From contig JADCJC010000040.1 of assembly GCA_020247395.1 (NCBI GenBank), positions 1 to 57,454 on the forward strand: a DNA stretch of 57,454 nt. Reading direction: 5' to 3'. The notes beneath the pieces are model-generated. The model did not search any database, had not been told where the DNA came from, and saw nothing but the letters and a program-made list of their open reading frames with translations. The translations under genes were made by a program, and so were the position numbers. How positions within the stretch are numbered: the first letter of the stretch is position 1; every line of letters begins with the position of its first letter. Below, piece after piece: positions 8,855-17,601 of this stretch. This DNA is from Rhodocyclaceae bacterium (GTDB lineage Bacteria; Pseudomonadota; Gammaproteobacteria; Burkholderiales; Usitatibacteraceae).

Positions 8855-10288
8855 TTAAAATTGGCAACCCTTTGCAATCACCTCTTTGAGTTTGTCGACT
8901 GAGGTTGTCAGTACCACGAACCGTTGGGGAAGTGCCTCGATACCGATGTACTTCTCGGGACGGGGCGGATTGTGTCCGAGCGCCTCTGCCATAGTCGCTT
9001 CAAATTTGGCAGGTAACGCGGTCTCCAAGCAAATCAACGGCACACTTCCATCATGCCTTTGCAACCCGGCTTTGATGCCATCTGCCGTATGCGGATCGAT
9101 GTCGACGCCGTACTTCTGATGCACCATGCGTATGGTAGCCAGACGATCTTGGTGGGTGGACTTTGCCGATACAAACCCAAATGCCGGGACACGACCCCAA
9201 AGCTGGTCACACGCGGAAAGGTCAAAGCCGCCCTCGCTGTCCACTTTTTGCATCAGCTCTCGAACGACTGCCGGATCTCGCCAGGCAAGGTCAAACAAGA
9301 AGCGCTCAAAATTCGACGCCTTCGAAATGTCCATCGACGGGCTCGACGTGTGTTGGGTGTCACTCGATTGGCGCGGTCGATACACCCCGGTATGGAAGAA
9401 CTCGTCAAGCACATCGTTTTCGTTGGTTGCGACAATCAATTGTCGGATCGGCAGCCCCATCATCCGTGCGACGTGTCCCGCCAAGACATTGCCGAAATTG
9501 CCGGAAGGCACGGAAAAGCTGACCTTTTCCGAATTGTTGGTCGTGGCCGCAAAATAGGCTTTGAAGTAGTAAACAACCTGCGCAACGATACGCCCCCAAT
9601 TAATGGAGTTAACCGCGCCGATACGGTACTGTGCCTTGAAGGACAGGTCGTTGGACACGGCCTTGACCATATCCTGACAGTCGTCAAACACACCTTCCAC
9701 GGCAAAGTTATGGATGTTCGTATCCTGAATGGAAAACATCTGTGCCGCTTGGAAGGGAGACAGCTTGCCCTTCGGCGACAACATAAACACCCGCACACCT
9801 TGCTTCGACTTCATCGCGTGTTCCGCAGCCGAGCCGGTATCGCCGGAGGTTGCTCCGAGGATGTTAAGTTCGAGTTCGTCCCGAGCGAGAACGTATTCGA
9901 ACAAATGTCCAAGCCACTGCATCGCCACGTCCTTGAAGGCCAGCGTCGGTCCGTTGGAACACTTCAGCAGGTGTAATCCAGGTGCTAAATTTGCCAGCGG
10001 CGTAATCTCGGCAGAACCGAATACCTCTTCGCGATAGGTCTTGTTGATGATGTTGCGCAAATCTTCCGCAGCAATATCGTCGACGAAACGGGAGATGATG
10101 TTGCAGGCTAGGGCTGGATACGACAACATCCGCATCTCTGCCAACTCGTCCGTAGTCAGTGAAGGATACGCTTGCGGCACGTACAGGCCGCCATCGGTGG
10201 CCAAACCGGCAAGCAGGATGTCACAAAAGGACTTTGGCTCATTGGCATCAGCCCCGCGCGTCGAGACGTATTTCGCAGACTGCACCAT
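8855..10288 (-). CDS. thrC: Threonine synthase
   Basis: PLP enzyme making L-threonine from O-phosphohomoserine, the last step of the pathway begun by the upstream hom gene. The 477-aa size and the N-terminus KYVSTRGADANEPKSFCDILLAGLATDGGLYVP fit the long class of threonine synthases. The PLP lysine is Lys119 in PTLAFKD, and GATSGDTGSAAEHA is the phosphate-binding loop. The start codon overlaps the hom stop (TAATG). Confidence 0.97.
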   Translation of the reverse strand: MVQSAKYVSTRGADANEPKSFCDILLAGLATDGGLYVPQAYPSLTTDELAEMRMLSYPALACNIISRFVDDIAAEDLRNIINKTYREEVFGSAEITPLANLAPGLHLLKCSNGPTLAFKDVAMQWLGHLFEYVLARDELELNILGATSGDTGSAAEHAMKSKQGVRVFMLSPKGKLSPFQAAQMFSIQDTNIHNFAVEGVFDDCQDMVKAVSNDLSFKAQYRIGAVNSINWGRIVAQVVYYFKAYFAATTNNSEKVSFSVPSGNFGNVLAGHVARMMGLPIRQLIVATNENDVLDEFFHTGVYRPRQSSDTQHTSSPSMDISKASNFERFLFDLAWRDPAVVRELMQKVDSEGGFDLSACDQLWGRVPAFGFVSAKSTHQDRLATIRMVHQKYGVDIDPHTADGIKAGLQRHDGSVPLICLETALPAKFEATMAEALGHNPPRPEKYIGIEALPQRFVVLTTSVDKLKEVIAKGCQF

Positions 10289-11598
10289 TAGTTCAACTCC
10301 TCCAGACGAATACGCACGACCTTGTTGGCCAAACTGCTTAGCGCCTCGATCTTGGCAATCGCGGAATTCGCTTGTTCTTCCAAACAGCGATGCGTGAGGA
10401 TGATAACGTCAACCACGTCCTCTCCCTCCTCTGCTTCTTTTTGCAGCATGGCGTCAATGGATATCGAGTTATCCGCGAGAATGCGCGTGACGTCCGCCAT
10501 GACGCCGGGACGATCAAACGCCGATAGGCGCAGGTAGTAAGCCGTCTCCACCTTGCCCATCGGCAAAATCGGCGTGTCGTGTAATTGATCAGGCTGAAAC
10601 GCGAGATGCGGCACGCGTTGCTCGGGGTCAGCAGTGAGCATACGCGTCACATCAACCAAATCGGCAATCACTGCACTGGCAGTCGGCTCGGCCCCAGCAC
10701 CGCGCCCGTAGTACATAGACGCGCCGACAGCATCGCCTTTCACCAAAATCGCATTCATCACCCCCTCAACGTTGGCGATCAGGCGTTTGGACGGGATGAG
10801 CGTGGGATGTACGCGAAGCTCGATCCCTGTCGGGACATGTTTTGTGATGCCAAGCAACTTGATCCGGTAACCGAGTTGTTCAGCATAGGTGATGTCTTTG
10901 TCGGTGAGCTTCGAAATACCTTCGGTGTAAGCTTTGTCAAACTGGACCGGCACACCGAAGGCGATTGCCGAGAGGATGGTGAGTTTGTGTGCAGCGTCGA
11001 TGCCCTCGATATCAAATGTCGGGTCTGCCTCCGCATATCCCTTTGCCTGCGCTTCCTTCAAGATAGCGTCAAAACTTGCCCCGCGCGAGCGCATTTCGGA
11101 CAAAATGAAATTCGACGTACCGTTGATGATGCCAGCGATCCACTCAATACGGTTGGCACTCAAGCCCTCCCGCAAGGCCTTGATAATCGGCACACCGCCG
11201 GCCACTGCCGCTTCAAACGCGACCATCACTTTTTTGCGTTGTGCTGCGGCAAAAATTTCGTTGCCGTGTTTTGCCAAGAGGGCTTTGTTGGCCGTCACCA
11301 CATGCTTGCCATTGTCGATGGCCTGTAATACCAGCGCTTTGGCGGTGGTATCGCCGCCGATTAACTCACAGACGATGTCGATGTCCGGATTGGTGACAAT
11401 CGCCGACGGGTCCGCTACCACAATAACTCCCTCCAGCGACACGGGACGTGGTTTGGTGATGTCTCGCGCACTCGCATGGGTGATGCGGATTTTGCGGCCG
11501 GCGCGTCGAGAGATTTCCTCGCCATTCCGGCGTAGCACTTCGATGGTCCCGGAGCCGACGGTTCCCAAGCCCAGCAGGCCTACATTGATCGGTTTCAT
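10288..11598 (-). CDS. hom: Homoserine dehydrogenase
   Basis: NAD(P)H-dependent reduction of aspartate semialdehyde to homoserine, the branch point to threonine and methionine. The 436-aa monofunctional form has a Rossmann motif GLGTVGSGTIEVL (10-22), the central ANKALLAKHG and catalytic-domain EGIDAAHKL segments, and a C-terminal ACT domain from about 355 (YYLRLSAFDRPGVMADVTRIL), the usual site of threonine feedback. No aspartokinase domain is fused. It overlaps the upstream GNAT gene as ATGA and thrC downstream as TAATG. Confidence 0.97.
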   Translation of the reverse strand: MKPINVGLLGLGTVGSGTIEVLRRNGEEISRRAGRKIRITHASARDITKPRPVSLEGVIVVADPSAIVTNPDIDIVCELIGGDTTAKALVLQAIDNGKHVVTANKALLAKHGNEIFAAAQRKKVMVAFEAAVAGGVPIIKALREGLSANRIEWIAGIINGTSNFILSEMRSRGASFDAILKEAQAKGYAEADPTFDIEGIDAAHKLTILSAIAFGVPVQFDKAYTEGISKLTDKDITYAEQLGYRIKLLGITKHVPTGIELRVHPTLIPSKRLIANVEGVMNAILVKGDAVGASMYYGRGAGAEPTASAVIADLVDVTRMLTADPEQRVPHLAFQPDQLHDTPILPMGKVETAYYLRLSAFDRPGVMADVTRILADNSISIDAMLQKEAEEGEDVVDVIILTHRCLEEQANSAIAKIEALSSLANKVVRIRLEELN

Positions 11599-12035
11599 TT
11601 CAGTGGCTTGACGAAGTGGAAGGCCGTGATGGTCATGCCTTCACGGAAATAGAAGCGATGCGCCTTTTGCCGCTGGGTGCCGGAATCGAGGCACAGGTGG
11701 TCACAGCCTCGGGTTTTCGCCAATTCGCTTAGTGTATCCAGTATCAGCTTGCCGACCCCGCTGGATCGTTTTAGCTCATTGGTAACTAAATCGTCGCAGT
11801 AGAGTTCGCGGCCGTAGTGGGTTTTCTCTGTCATGCGAAATACACAGACACCCAATACCTCGGCCCCCTCAGTCACAACCAACATCTCCGCCCCGCCGGC
11901 AAACACCTGTTGCATGCGGGTGACGTAATCTGCGGGCAGGTTCGGTCGCAACTGGCGATGCACCGATTCCGCCGCCTGTAGCCAATCAAGTGCGACCACC
12001 TCACGCCGGTCGTTGGTAATGTGAACGATATTCAT
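11595..12035 (-). CDS. GNAT-family N-acetyltransferase
   Basis: 146-aa single-domain acetyltransferase. The acetyl-CoA site is in [29 protein letters not shown] (R/Q-x-x-G-x-G/A type, here RSSGVGK), and the C-terminus [16 protein letters not shown] carries the usual family tyrosine. The substrate is unknown. It sits between alaC and hom with 4-base overlaps on both sides, so it is translated as part of the amino acid operon, in what is otherwise a familiar alaC-hom-thrC arrangement. Confidence 0.82.
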   Translation of the reverse strand: MNIVHITNDRREVVALDWLQAAESVHRQLRPNLPADYVTRMQQVFAGGAEMLVVTEGAEVLGVCVFRMTEKTHYGRELYCDDLVTNELKRSSGVGKLILDTLSELAKTRGCDHLCLDSGTQRQKAHRFYFREGMTITAFHFVKPLK

Positions 12036-13300
12036 TTGAGCAGCCCATCTTTGCGAAACATCTCTTTAATCCCGCGCACCGCCTGACGCGTACGTTCAGC
12101 ATTCTCGATCAGCGCAAACCGCACGTGATCATCGCCGTATTCACCAAAACCAATGCCGGGTGAAACCGACACCTTCGCCTCAGCGAGGAGTTTTTTAGCG
12201 AACTCGAGTGAGCCAAGTTTTGCATATGGTGCGGGGATCTTTGCCCAGATATACATCGATGCCTTCGGCTTGGTCGTCTCCCAGCCGGCTTCGGCGAGTC
12301 CTTTATGCAGCACATCGCGACGCAACTGATATTCGGCCACTATTTTGGCAACACACTCCTGCGGACCGTCCAGCGCCGCAATAGCGGCAACTTGAATCGG
12401 TGTGAACGTACCGTAATCATGATATCCCTTGATGCGCGCCAAGGCCGCCACTAGGTCTTTGTTGCCGACCATAAAGCCGATCCGCCAACCGGCCATGTTG
12501 TAGGACTTCGACATGGTAAAAAACTCCACGGCGACGTCACGAGCGCCCGGTACCTGCATGATTGATGGCGCTTTCCAACCGTCGTAAGTGATATCAGCAT
12601 AGGCCAGATCATGAACCACCAGCACGTTGTTTGCCTTGGCCAATGCGACGATGCGTTGAAAAAAATCCAGTTCGACGCACATCGCCGTTGGGTTTGAAGG
12701 GAACCCCAAAATCAGCATCTTTGGCTTCGGGTAGCTTTCGCGGATTGCCCTTTCTGCTTCGGCAAAAAAATCGACGCCTTCAGTCATCCGTACGTGTTTG
12801 ATCTGCGCACCGGCGATCACGGCGCCATAGATATGAATCGGGTAACTCGGATTCGGCACCAGTACGGTATCGCCGCTGTCTAGCGTTGCCAGCATCAAAT
12901 GTGCCAGCCCCTCCTTGGAGCCGATGGTGACAATCGCTTCCGTATCGGGGTCAAGCGTGACATCATAACGGCGCCGATACCAATCGCAGATGGCTTTGCG
13001 CAAACGCGGAATGCCCTTGGAGACCGAATAACCGTGGGTGTTCGGGCGCTTGGAGGCCTCGACCAATTTGTCAACAATATGCTGTGGGGTCGCACCATCC
13101 GGGTTGCCCATCGACATATCGATGATGTCTTCGCCGCGATGACGAGCCGCCATCTTCAATTCAGCGGTGATATTGAAGACATATGGCGGGAGGCGTTTGA
13201 TGCGGGAAAATTCGTGAGTCATGTGAGAAGGTACGGCGACTTGGGACGGGAGGCGGGTCGAATCGGGTGGTGAATGGGGAAGTGAATCGGGAGATGACAA
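12032..13300 (-). CDS. alaC: Alanine-type aminotransferase (AlaC-like)
   Basis: PLP class I/II aminotransferase, probably transferring amino groups between glutamate and pyruvate. The fold-type I landmarks are [11 protein letters not shown], the tyrosine region [22 protein letters not shown] with the substrate Asn, and the PLP lysine in [16 protein letters not shown] (Lys265 from 13300). The frame opens with a TTG at 13300 preceded by AGGGG. An ATG at 13222 would give a 396-aa protein starting [16 protein letters not shown], closer to the usual family N-terminus, so the first 26 residues (Pro/Ser-rich) are doubtful. It leads the alaC-GNAT-hom-thrC operon. Confidence 0.9.
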   Translation of the reverse strand: MSSPDSLPHSPPDSTRLPSQVAVPSHMTHEFSRIKRLPPYVFNITAELKMAARHRGEDIIDMSMGNPDGATPQHIVDKLVEASKRPNTHGYSVSKGIPRLRKAICDWYRRRYDVTLDPDTEAIVTIGSKEGLAHLMLATLDSGDTVLVPNPSYPIHIYGAVIAGAQIKHVRMTEGVDFFAEAERAIRESYPKPKMLILGFPSNPTAMCVELDFFQRIVALAKANNVLVVHDLAYADITYDGWKAPSIMQVPGARDVAVEFFTMSKSYNMAGWRIGFMVGNKDLVAALARIKGYHDYGTFTPIQVAAIAALDGPQECVAKIVAEYQLRRDVLHKGLAEAGWETTKPKASMYIWAKIPAPYAKLGSLEFAKKLLAEAKVSVSPGIGFGEYGDDHVRFALIENAERTRQAVRGIKEMFRKDGLLK

Positions 13301-13320
13301 CGACCCCTAGTTTATAATCA
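13301..13320 (-). promoter_or_regulatory. Possible -10 region of alaC operon
   Basis: On the minus strand TATAAA is followed by ACTAGGGGTCG and the TTG start at 13300. If this is the -10 box, a TTG start would be nearly leaderless, while the ATG at 13222 would have a leader of about 80 bases. No convincing -35 box was seen. Confidence 0.35.
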
Positions 13321-13391
13321 TTGTGCAGTGCAAAAACTGATTGTAGCCGACGCCGCACTGATTTTGCCGAACGACACCTAGCGGAACGTAA

Positions 13392-13760
13392 ATGAAGCTC
13401 CACCTGCACGACGCCTCAGGTCAGAACGCCATCACTGGTCACGGGTCGGGATATGTGCAAATCAATCACATACGTTTCGCCAGCCCACTCATTGTCACCG
13501 CGGAAACCTTGATCTCGCCTTGGGCCGCACCCTCTTTTGAAGTGCTTAGCTTTGCCGATTTTTCGGCTCTATTGACACTCAAGCCCGCGCTGGTTGTGTT
13601 TGGCTCGGGAGTCAGGTTTCGCTTTCCGGCAACACCTATCCTTGCCGCTTTCTCCCAAGCGCGTATTGGGTTTGAAGTCATGGACACCGCCGCCGCCTGC
13701 CGAACTTATAACGTTCTCATGAGCGAAGGCCGCAACGTCGCGGCGGCGCTCTACGTCTAA
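13392..13760 (+). CDS. Mth938-like domain protein (DUF498/NDUFAF3 family)
   Basis: 122-aa single-domain protein. The recognisable features are the VVFGSGVRFRFP strand-loop in the middle and the C-terminal RTYNVLMSEGRNVAAAL, both characteristic of the Mth938/NDUFAF3-like family. Bacterial members have no settled biochemical role; the eukaryotic relative NDUFAF3 helps assemble respiratory complex I. It is divergent from alaC and is followed after 14 bases by the lipocalin gene. Confidence 0.85.
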   Translation: MKLHLHDASGQNAITGHGSGYVQINHIRFASPLIVTAETLISPWAAPSFEVLSFADFSALLTLKPALVVFGSGVRFRFPATPILAAFSQARIGFEVMDTAAACRTYNVLMSEGRNVAAALYV

Positions 13761-13774
13761 TTGAAAGTCATATC

Positions 13775-14365
13775 ATGATGTTCCGCCACACCGTTCTATT
13801 CATCGCTGCTTTGTCGCTTGGCCCCGCCCATGCCAATGCCCCGACGCGATCGTTTGGAGAATTAACCACCGTCGATAAAGTGGACTTGAATCGTTACATC
13901 GGCAAGTGGCACGAAATCGCGCTATTTCCCAACCGCTTCCAAGCACAGTGTGTTGCCGACACCACTGCGACCTATTCGCTAAAGGCAAACGGACGCATTG
14001 ACGTGACCAACAGGTGCCGCACCCAGGATGGCAGGATGGATGAGGCGGCTGGCGAAGCCAAACTCGCGGTTGATGATGGCAGCAATGCAAAACTCAAAGT
14101 GAGGTTTGCGCCAGCCTATCTCGCCTGGCTACCGCAGGTTTGGGGTAACTATTGGGTGATTGAGCTTGATCCCAACTACCAGTTCGTCGTGGTGAGCGAA
14201 CCCAATCGCGAATTTCTCTGGATACTCTCCCGCACCCCGCAGTTAAGTGAGGCAACGTTGTCCGGCATTAAAAGCCGTTTGACGGCGCGCGGCTTTGATG
14301 TCGCAAAGCTGCAATTCAAGCCTCACTCTACGCAGACTCCGCAACAAACTACCAAACTGCAATAA
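13775..14365 (+). CDS. blc: Exported lipocalin, Blc-like
   Basis: Binds small hydrophobic ligands or lysophospholipids in the envelope. The 196-aa protein has an N-terminal signal peptide with a likely cut at AHA-NA (about residue 20) and the lipocalin motif GKWHEIALFPNRFQ (43-56). The NYWVIELDPNYQFVVVSEPNREFLWILSRTPQL core is typical of Blc. Unlike E. coli Blc there is no lipobox cysteine, so it is probably a soluble periplasmic protein. Two adjacent ATG codons (13775, 13778) are possible starts. Confidence 0.9.
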   Translation: MMFRHTVLFIAALSLGPAHANAPTRSFGELTTVDKVDLNRYIGKWHEIALFPNRFQAQCVADTTATYSLKANGRIDVTNRCRTQDGRMDEAAGEAKLAVDDGSNAKLKVRFAPAYLAWLPQVWGNYWVIELDPNYQFVVVSEPNREFLWILSRTPQLSEATLSGIKSRLTARGFDVAKLQFKPHSTQTPQQTTKLQ

Positions 14366-14366
14366 G

Positions 14367-14405
14367 GACGGGCGTTTCCAAGCGTTTTTGCCTGAAGATG
14401 CCCGT
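14367..14405 (-). repeat. Intergenic hairpin element, copy A
   Basis: Shares GACGG-x-CGTTTCCAAGC-x5-TG-x-CTGAA (+ strand, 14367-14396) with copy B at 44805-44834, with 23 of 30 positions identical. A stem ACGGGC/GCCCGT (14368-14373 with 14400-14405) closes it. On the minus strand it lies about 40 bases after the phoX stop and ends in a pyrimidine-rich run, so it could act as a 3' end or terminator element. It also lies 2 bases after the blc stop. Confidence 0.5.
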
Positions 14406-14443
14406 AGTTGTTAAGGTTTTGCATTTTTCGCGTGTTTAGGCAA

Positions 14444-16291
14444 TTAGCTGCCGATGACACCACCGTCGGTTTTCCTGATGACGACAGTTGCCGTTCGCGG
14501 TTTGCCATCTACCGCCGTGTTGGGCCAGTCTTTCATCGGGTGCTGTACATTGACCCACGCAGTTCGCATGTCGGGTGTGAACGTGAGCCCGGTCAGTTCA
14601 GCCCCGACCGGGCCGACCAGAAAGCGCCGCGACTCGCCGGTCGCACGATCAATCGCAATAACCGAGTCGTTGCCACGCAACTTCAGCAGTTCCTCTTCTG
14701 GCGCTTCGGCCGTATCGGTGCACGCCCATAGTCGCCCAGCGTAGTCGATGGTGAGTGTATCCGGATTAGTGAACAGGTCGCCCTTGAGATTGCCGCGTAG
14801 CGCGGGTACATTTTGTTGCGGGTTACCGCAACTCAAAAACACATCCCATTCAAATGTTGTTGACGCCGCGTCCCCACCATTCTCACGCCACCGGACAATG
14901 TGCCCATAGAGATTATTCACGCGCGGGTTCGCTGCGTTCGCACCTTCCTTATCCGGGCGTCCACGCTGGCCGTTGCCAGTAAACGCGGCATAAACTTCAC
15001 CAGACTTATGCTCGATGGCGATCCACTCCGGGCGATCACATTTGGTCGCACCCACTACATCTGCCGCCGCGCGGGCGAAGGTTACGACCTCCGCTTGCGC
15101 CGGAAAGCCCTTGTCCGCCGTCAGTCCATTTTGCCCTTGCTCCAATGCGATCCAGCGACCCCGACCCTGCGCGTTGCCGTCTGCGCCCGCATCAAAACGC
15201 GCCACATACAAGGTACCATGATCGAGCAAATCGCGATTGGCGGCGCGATTGGTGGCGTTGACGCGATCGCGTGAAACGAACTTATACACATACTCAAAAC
15301 GCGCATCATCTCCGGTGTAAACCACAAGGCGACCATCTTTTGCTACCGCATAGTGCGCGCTCTCATGGCAGCAGCGACCGAGGGCGGTGCGCTTAGCTGG
15401 AACCCAGGTTGGGTCAAACGGATCAATCTCAACGACCCAGCCAACCTTGTTGAATTCATTCGGGTGCTTTGACGCGTCATGACGCGCATCAAATTCGGGG
15501 TGCTTGTAAAGAGGCTTTGGCCTGAGCGTGTAACGGGCCTGCATCGCGTTGACCGGCCCACCCATGCTCGAAAAGTAGTCGTGAAAATTTTCTTCGCAAG
15601 TTAGATAGGTACCCCACGGCGTAGTGCCGATACCGCAGTTGCCCATCGTACCCATCGCGGCAAAGCCAGTTGGATCGAGTGCAGACTTCATCAGCGCCGC
15701 ACCAGCGGCGGGCCCGCCTAGACGCGCTGGCGTCAGACCGTGGATGCGGCGTGCATAGTTTGACGGCCGCACAATCTTCCATGAGCCGTTTTCGAGTTTT
15801 ACCTCTAGTACCGAGACGCCGACCGTCGCATGCATCTTGCGCACCTTTTCAGCTGACATATCCTTATCTGCGTCGGGGAAAAGCTGCGCGGCGCGGGGAT
15901 ACTCGTGATTCATCACCAGCAAACCGTGGTCAGATTTGTTTGAGCCAACAGGTAACGGAAAAAACCACATGCCATCATGCATCTGACCGCCCTGCTGCAT
16001 GGCCTCGTCGGAACTATTGCTGGCGTTAAACTTCCAGCCCGGCCCGTCGGAAACCGGGTCACCGTGCAAGAAAAACGGCACCGCGCTGTAGCCCTCAGCG
16101 ACCACCACCCGATCCGCCACCGACGGCGCAACCGACTTGAAGGTGAATGCAGGACTTGCCGTTGTGGCGTTAGATGACGTCGCACAACCGGCGACCAATC
16201 CGCTCGCTGCGAGCGCGGATGTCGCTTGCAAAAACTGTCGTCGCGAAATCGCCTTCGCGATGAGGCTATCAAGCCGGTTCGTGCGTTGCAT
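14444..16291 (-). CDS. phoX: Alkaline phosphatase PhoX (Tat-exported)
   Basis: Secreted phosphomonoesterase that frees phosphate from organic esters in the periplasm. The 615-aa protein has a twin-arginine signal SRRQFLQATSALAASG ending in VAGC (Cys36), so it may be a Tat lipoprotein. The PhoX/DUF839 body shows LLVMNHEYP, TPWGTYLTCEENFHDYF, GRCCHESAHYAVAKDGRLVVYTGDDARFEYVYKFVS and a C-terminal NPDTLTIDYAGRLWACTD. The family uses Fe3+ and Ca2+ rather than Zn2+. The promoter region carries a Pho-box-like site (16339-16356) with a -10 box 10 bases downstream, so expression under phosphate limitation is likely. Confidence 0.93.
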   Translation of the reverse strand: MQRTNRLDSLIAKAISRRQFLQATSALAASGLVAGCATSSNATTASPAFTFKSVAPSVADRVVVAEGYSAVPFFLHGDPVSDGPGWKFNASNSSDEAMQQGGQMHDGMWFFPLPVGSNKSDHGLLVMNHEYPRAAQLFPDADKDMSAEKVRKMHATVGVSVLEVKLENGSWKIVRPSNYARRIHGLTPARLGGPAAGAALMKSALDPTGFAAMGTMGNCGIGTTPWGTYLTCEENFHDYFSSMGGPVNAMQARYTLRPKPLYKHPEFDARHDASKHPNEFNKVGWVVEIDPFDPTWVPAKRTALGRCCHESAHYAVAKDGRLVVYTGDDARFEYVYKFVSRDRVNATNRAANRDLLDHGTLYVARFDAGADGNAQGRGRWIALEQGQNGLTADKGFPAQAEVVTFARAAADVVGATKCDRPEWIAIEHKSGEVYAAFTGNGQRGRPDKEGANAANPRVNNLYGHIVRWRENGGDAASTTFEWDVFLSCGNPQQNVPALRGNLKGDLFTNPDTLTIDYAGRLWACTDTAEAPEEELLKLRGNDSVIAIDRATGESRRFLVGPVGAELTGLTFTPDMRTAWVNVQHPMKDWPNTAVDGKPRTATVVIRKTDGGVIGS

Positions 16292-16322
16292 ATCTGCTCC
16301 CGTTCAAATACGTTCAACCCAC

Positions 16323-16356
16323 ATTATCACTGAGCAAGATGACACGCGACTGACAG
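16323..16356 (-). promoter_or_regulatory. Pho box and -10 box of phoX
   Basis: Minus strand: CTGTCAG (16356-16350), TCGC, GTGTCAT (16345-16339). This is the 7-4-7 PhoB repeat (CTGTCAT) with one mismatch in each half. GATAAT (16328-16323) follows 10 bases later, the spacing seen at PhoB-activated promoters where the box replaces the -35. The phoX ATG is at 16291, with GGGAG as ribosome site just before it. Confidence 0.75.
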
Positions 16357-16386
16357 GCACTTGCTGGCCCTTTGTTGCGACGCGGA

Positions 16387-17415
16387 CTACTTCCAGCCAG
16401 CCCGGTCAAAAATCTGTGCGGCGGCGGCGTAGTTTTTGCCAACCATTTCCATTTTCAGCGGGTCACGCTTAAATGTCCCTAGCGAATCCAGCGCGGCGCT
16501 ACTCATCTTGCCGACCACCGGGTACTCATTGTTGCCATCGGCAAAGTAGCGTTGTGCTTCTGCCGTGGCGAGATACTCCAAGAACTTGATGGCGTTATCT
16601 TTGTTGGGTGCATAACGCGCCACACCTGCGCCAGAAATATTGATATGGGTGCCGCGGGCATTGGCACCAGTCTGGTTGGGGAAAATCACGCCAAGCTTGG
16701 CGACCAGCGCCTTATCGTCTGGCTTATCGGATCGAAGCATGCGCACAAAGTAGTAGGTATTGCTAACGGTGATGTCACACTCACCGGCCGCAACTGCCTT
16801 GATCTGGTCGGTATCGCCGCCCTTCGGTGCACGCGCCATGTTGGCCACGACGCCACGCGCCCAATCTTCTGCTTTGGCTGGGCCGTGTGCGGCGATGATG
16901 GAACTCAGCATGGAGATGTTGTACGGGCTGGAGCCGGAACGCACGCAAATCTTGCCTTTCCATTTTGGGTCGGCAAGGCTTTCGTAATCAGGCAATTCAG
17001 TTGGGTTGACTTTGCCCTTTGCGTAAATGATCGGACGGGCACGAATCGAAAAGCCGAACCACGAGCCATCTGCCGCGCGCAACTCTGCCGGGATGCTGTT
17101 CTCGAGCGCGGTGGATTTGATCGGCTGAAAAAGCCCAGCCTCTTGCGCCTTCATCAGCCGCCCCATATCAACCGTAATTAGGACATCTGCTGGGCTGCGG
17201 GTGCCTTCACTTTTCATTCGTTCCAGTAGAGGGTCTTCCGGCCCTTCAATACGGTTAATCTTGATGCCGGTCTTCTTCTCAAAATTCGTATAAAGCGCTT
17301 CGTCGGTTTGGTAATGTCGTGACGAATAGAGATTGAGGACCTTGCTGTCCGCAGCGGCGGCGGTTGAGATGACGGCGGTGACGGCGACGAGAATTAGCAG
17401 AATAGGACTTTTCAT
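16387..17415 (-). CDS. fbpA: Fe(3+) ABC transporter periplasmic binding protein
   Basis: Captures ferric iron in the periplasm for ABC import. From the ATG at 17415 it has 342 aa with a signal peptide (about 1-22, cut near AAA-DS), then VLNLYSSRHYQTDEALYTNFEKKTGI and the paired tyrosines SNTYYF (Tyr221, Tyr222) expected as iron ligands in FbpA/FutA proteins. The frame runs 35 codons further upstream, into the Fur box and promoter, so the internal ATG directly before the signal peptide is chosen. It is divergent from fbpC and shares its Fur-controlled promoter region. No permease gene lies beside it. Confidence 0.93.
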   Translation of the reverse strand: MKSPILLILVAVTAVISTAAAADSKVLNLYSSRHYQTDEALYTNFEKKTGIKINRIEGPEDPLLERMKSEGTRSPADVLITVDMGRLMKAQEAGLFQPIKSTALENSIPAELRAADGSWFGFSIRARPIIYAKGKVNPTELPDYESLADPKWKGKICVRSGSSPYNISMLSSIIAAHGPAKAEDWARGVVANMARAPKGGDTDQIKAVAAGECDITVSNTYYFVRMLRSDKPDDKALVAKLGVIFPNQTGANARGTHINISGAGVARYAPNKDNAIKFLEYLATAEAQRYFADGNNEYPVVGKMSSAALDSLGTFKRDPLKMEMVGKNYAAAAQIFDRAGWK

Positions 17416-17475
17416 GGCGCGAATGTGACTTTCAGATGGGTTGTGGCTGGGCTTTGTATGATGATGAACCGGTCG

Positions 17476-17505
17476 TTGTGCGACCCCAATGAAATCCACT
17501 ATAAT
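17476..17505 (+). promoter_or_regulatory. Sigma70-type promoter of fbpC
   Basis: TTGTGC (17476-17481), an 18-base spacer and a perfect -10 TATAAT (17500-17505). The expected start of transcription is near 17512, inside the Fur box, leaving a leader of about 90 bases before the ATG at 17602. It overlaps the fbpA -10 region on the other strand. Confidence 0.7.
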
Positions 17506-17527
17506 GCGAATGATTCTCATTTGTCAA
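17498..17527 (-). promoter_or_regulatory. Sigma70-type promoter of fbpA
   Basis: Minus strand TTGACA (17527-17522), an 18-base spacer, then TATAGT (17503-17498). The spacer is almost entirely the Fur box, so Fur binding would block RNA polymerase directly. Confidence 0.75.
17503..17521. promoter_or_regulatory. Fur box
   Basis: AATGCGAATGATTCTCATT is a 19-bp near-palindrome with one departure from the Fur consensus in the AATGAGAATGATTCTCATT form. It overlaps both divergent fbpA and fbpC promoters, so iron-replete Fur should silence both genes from one site. Confidence 0.85.
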
Positions 17528-17601
17528 ACGATCCGGTCGCATTATTTCTGGAATTAGTTCGCTCAACTAATCACCAAAAAACTGCGCTTCAAAACAAAAC
17601 A

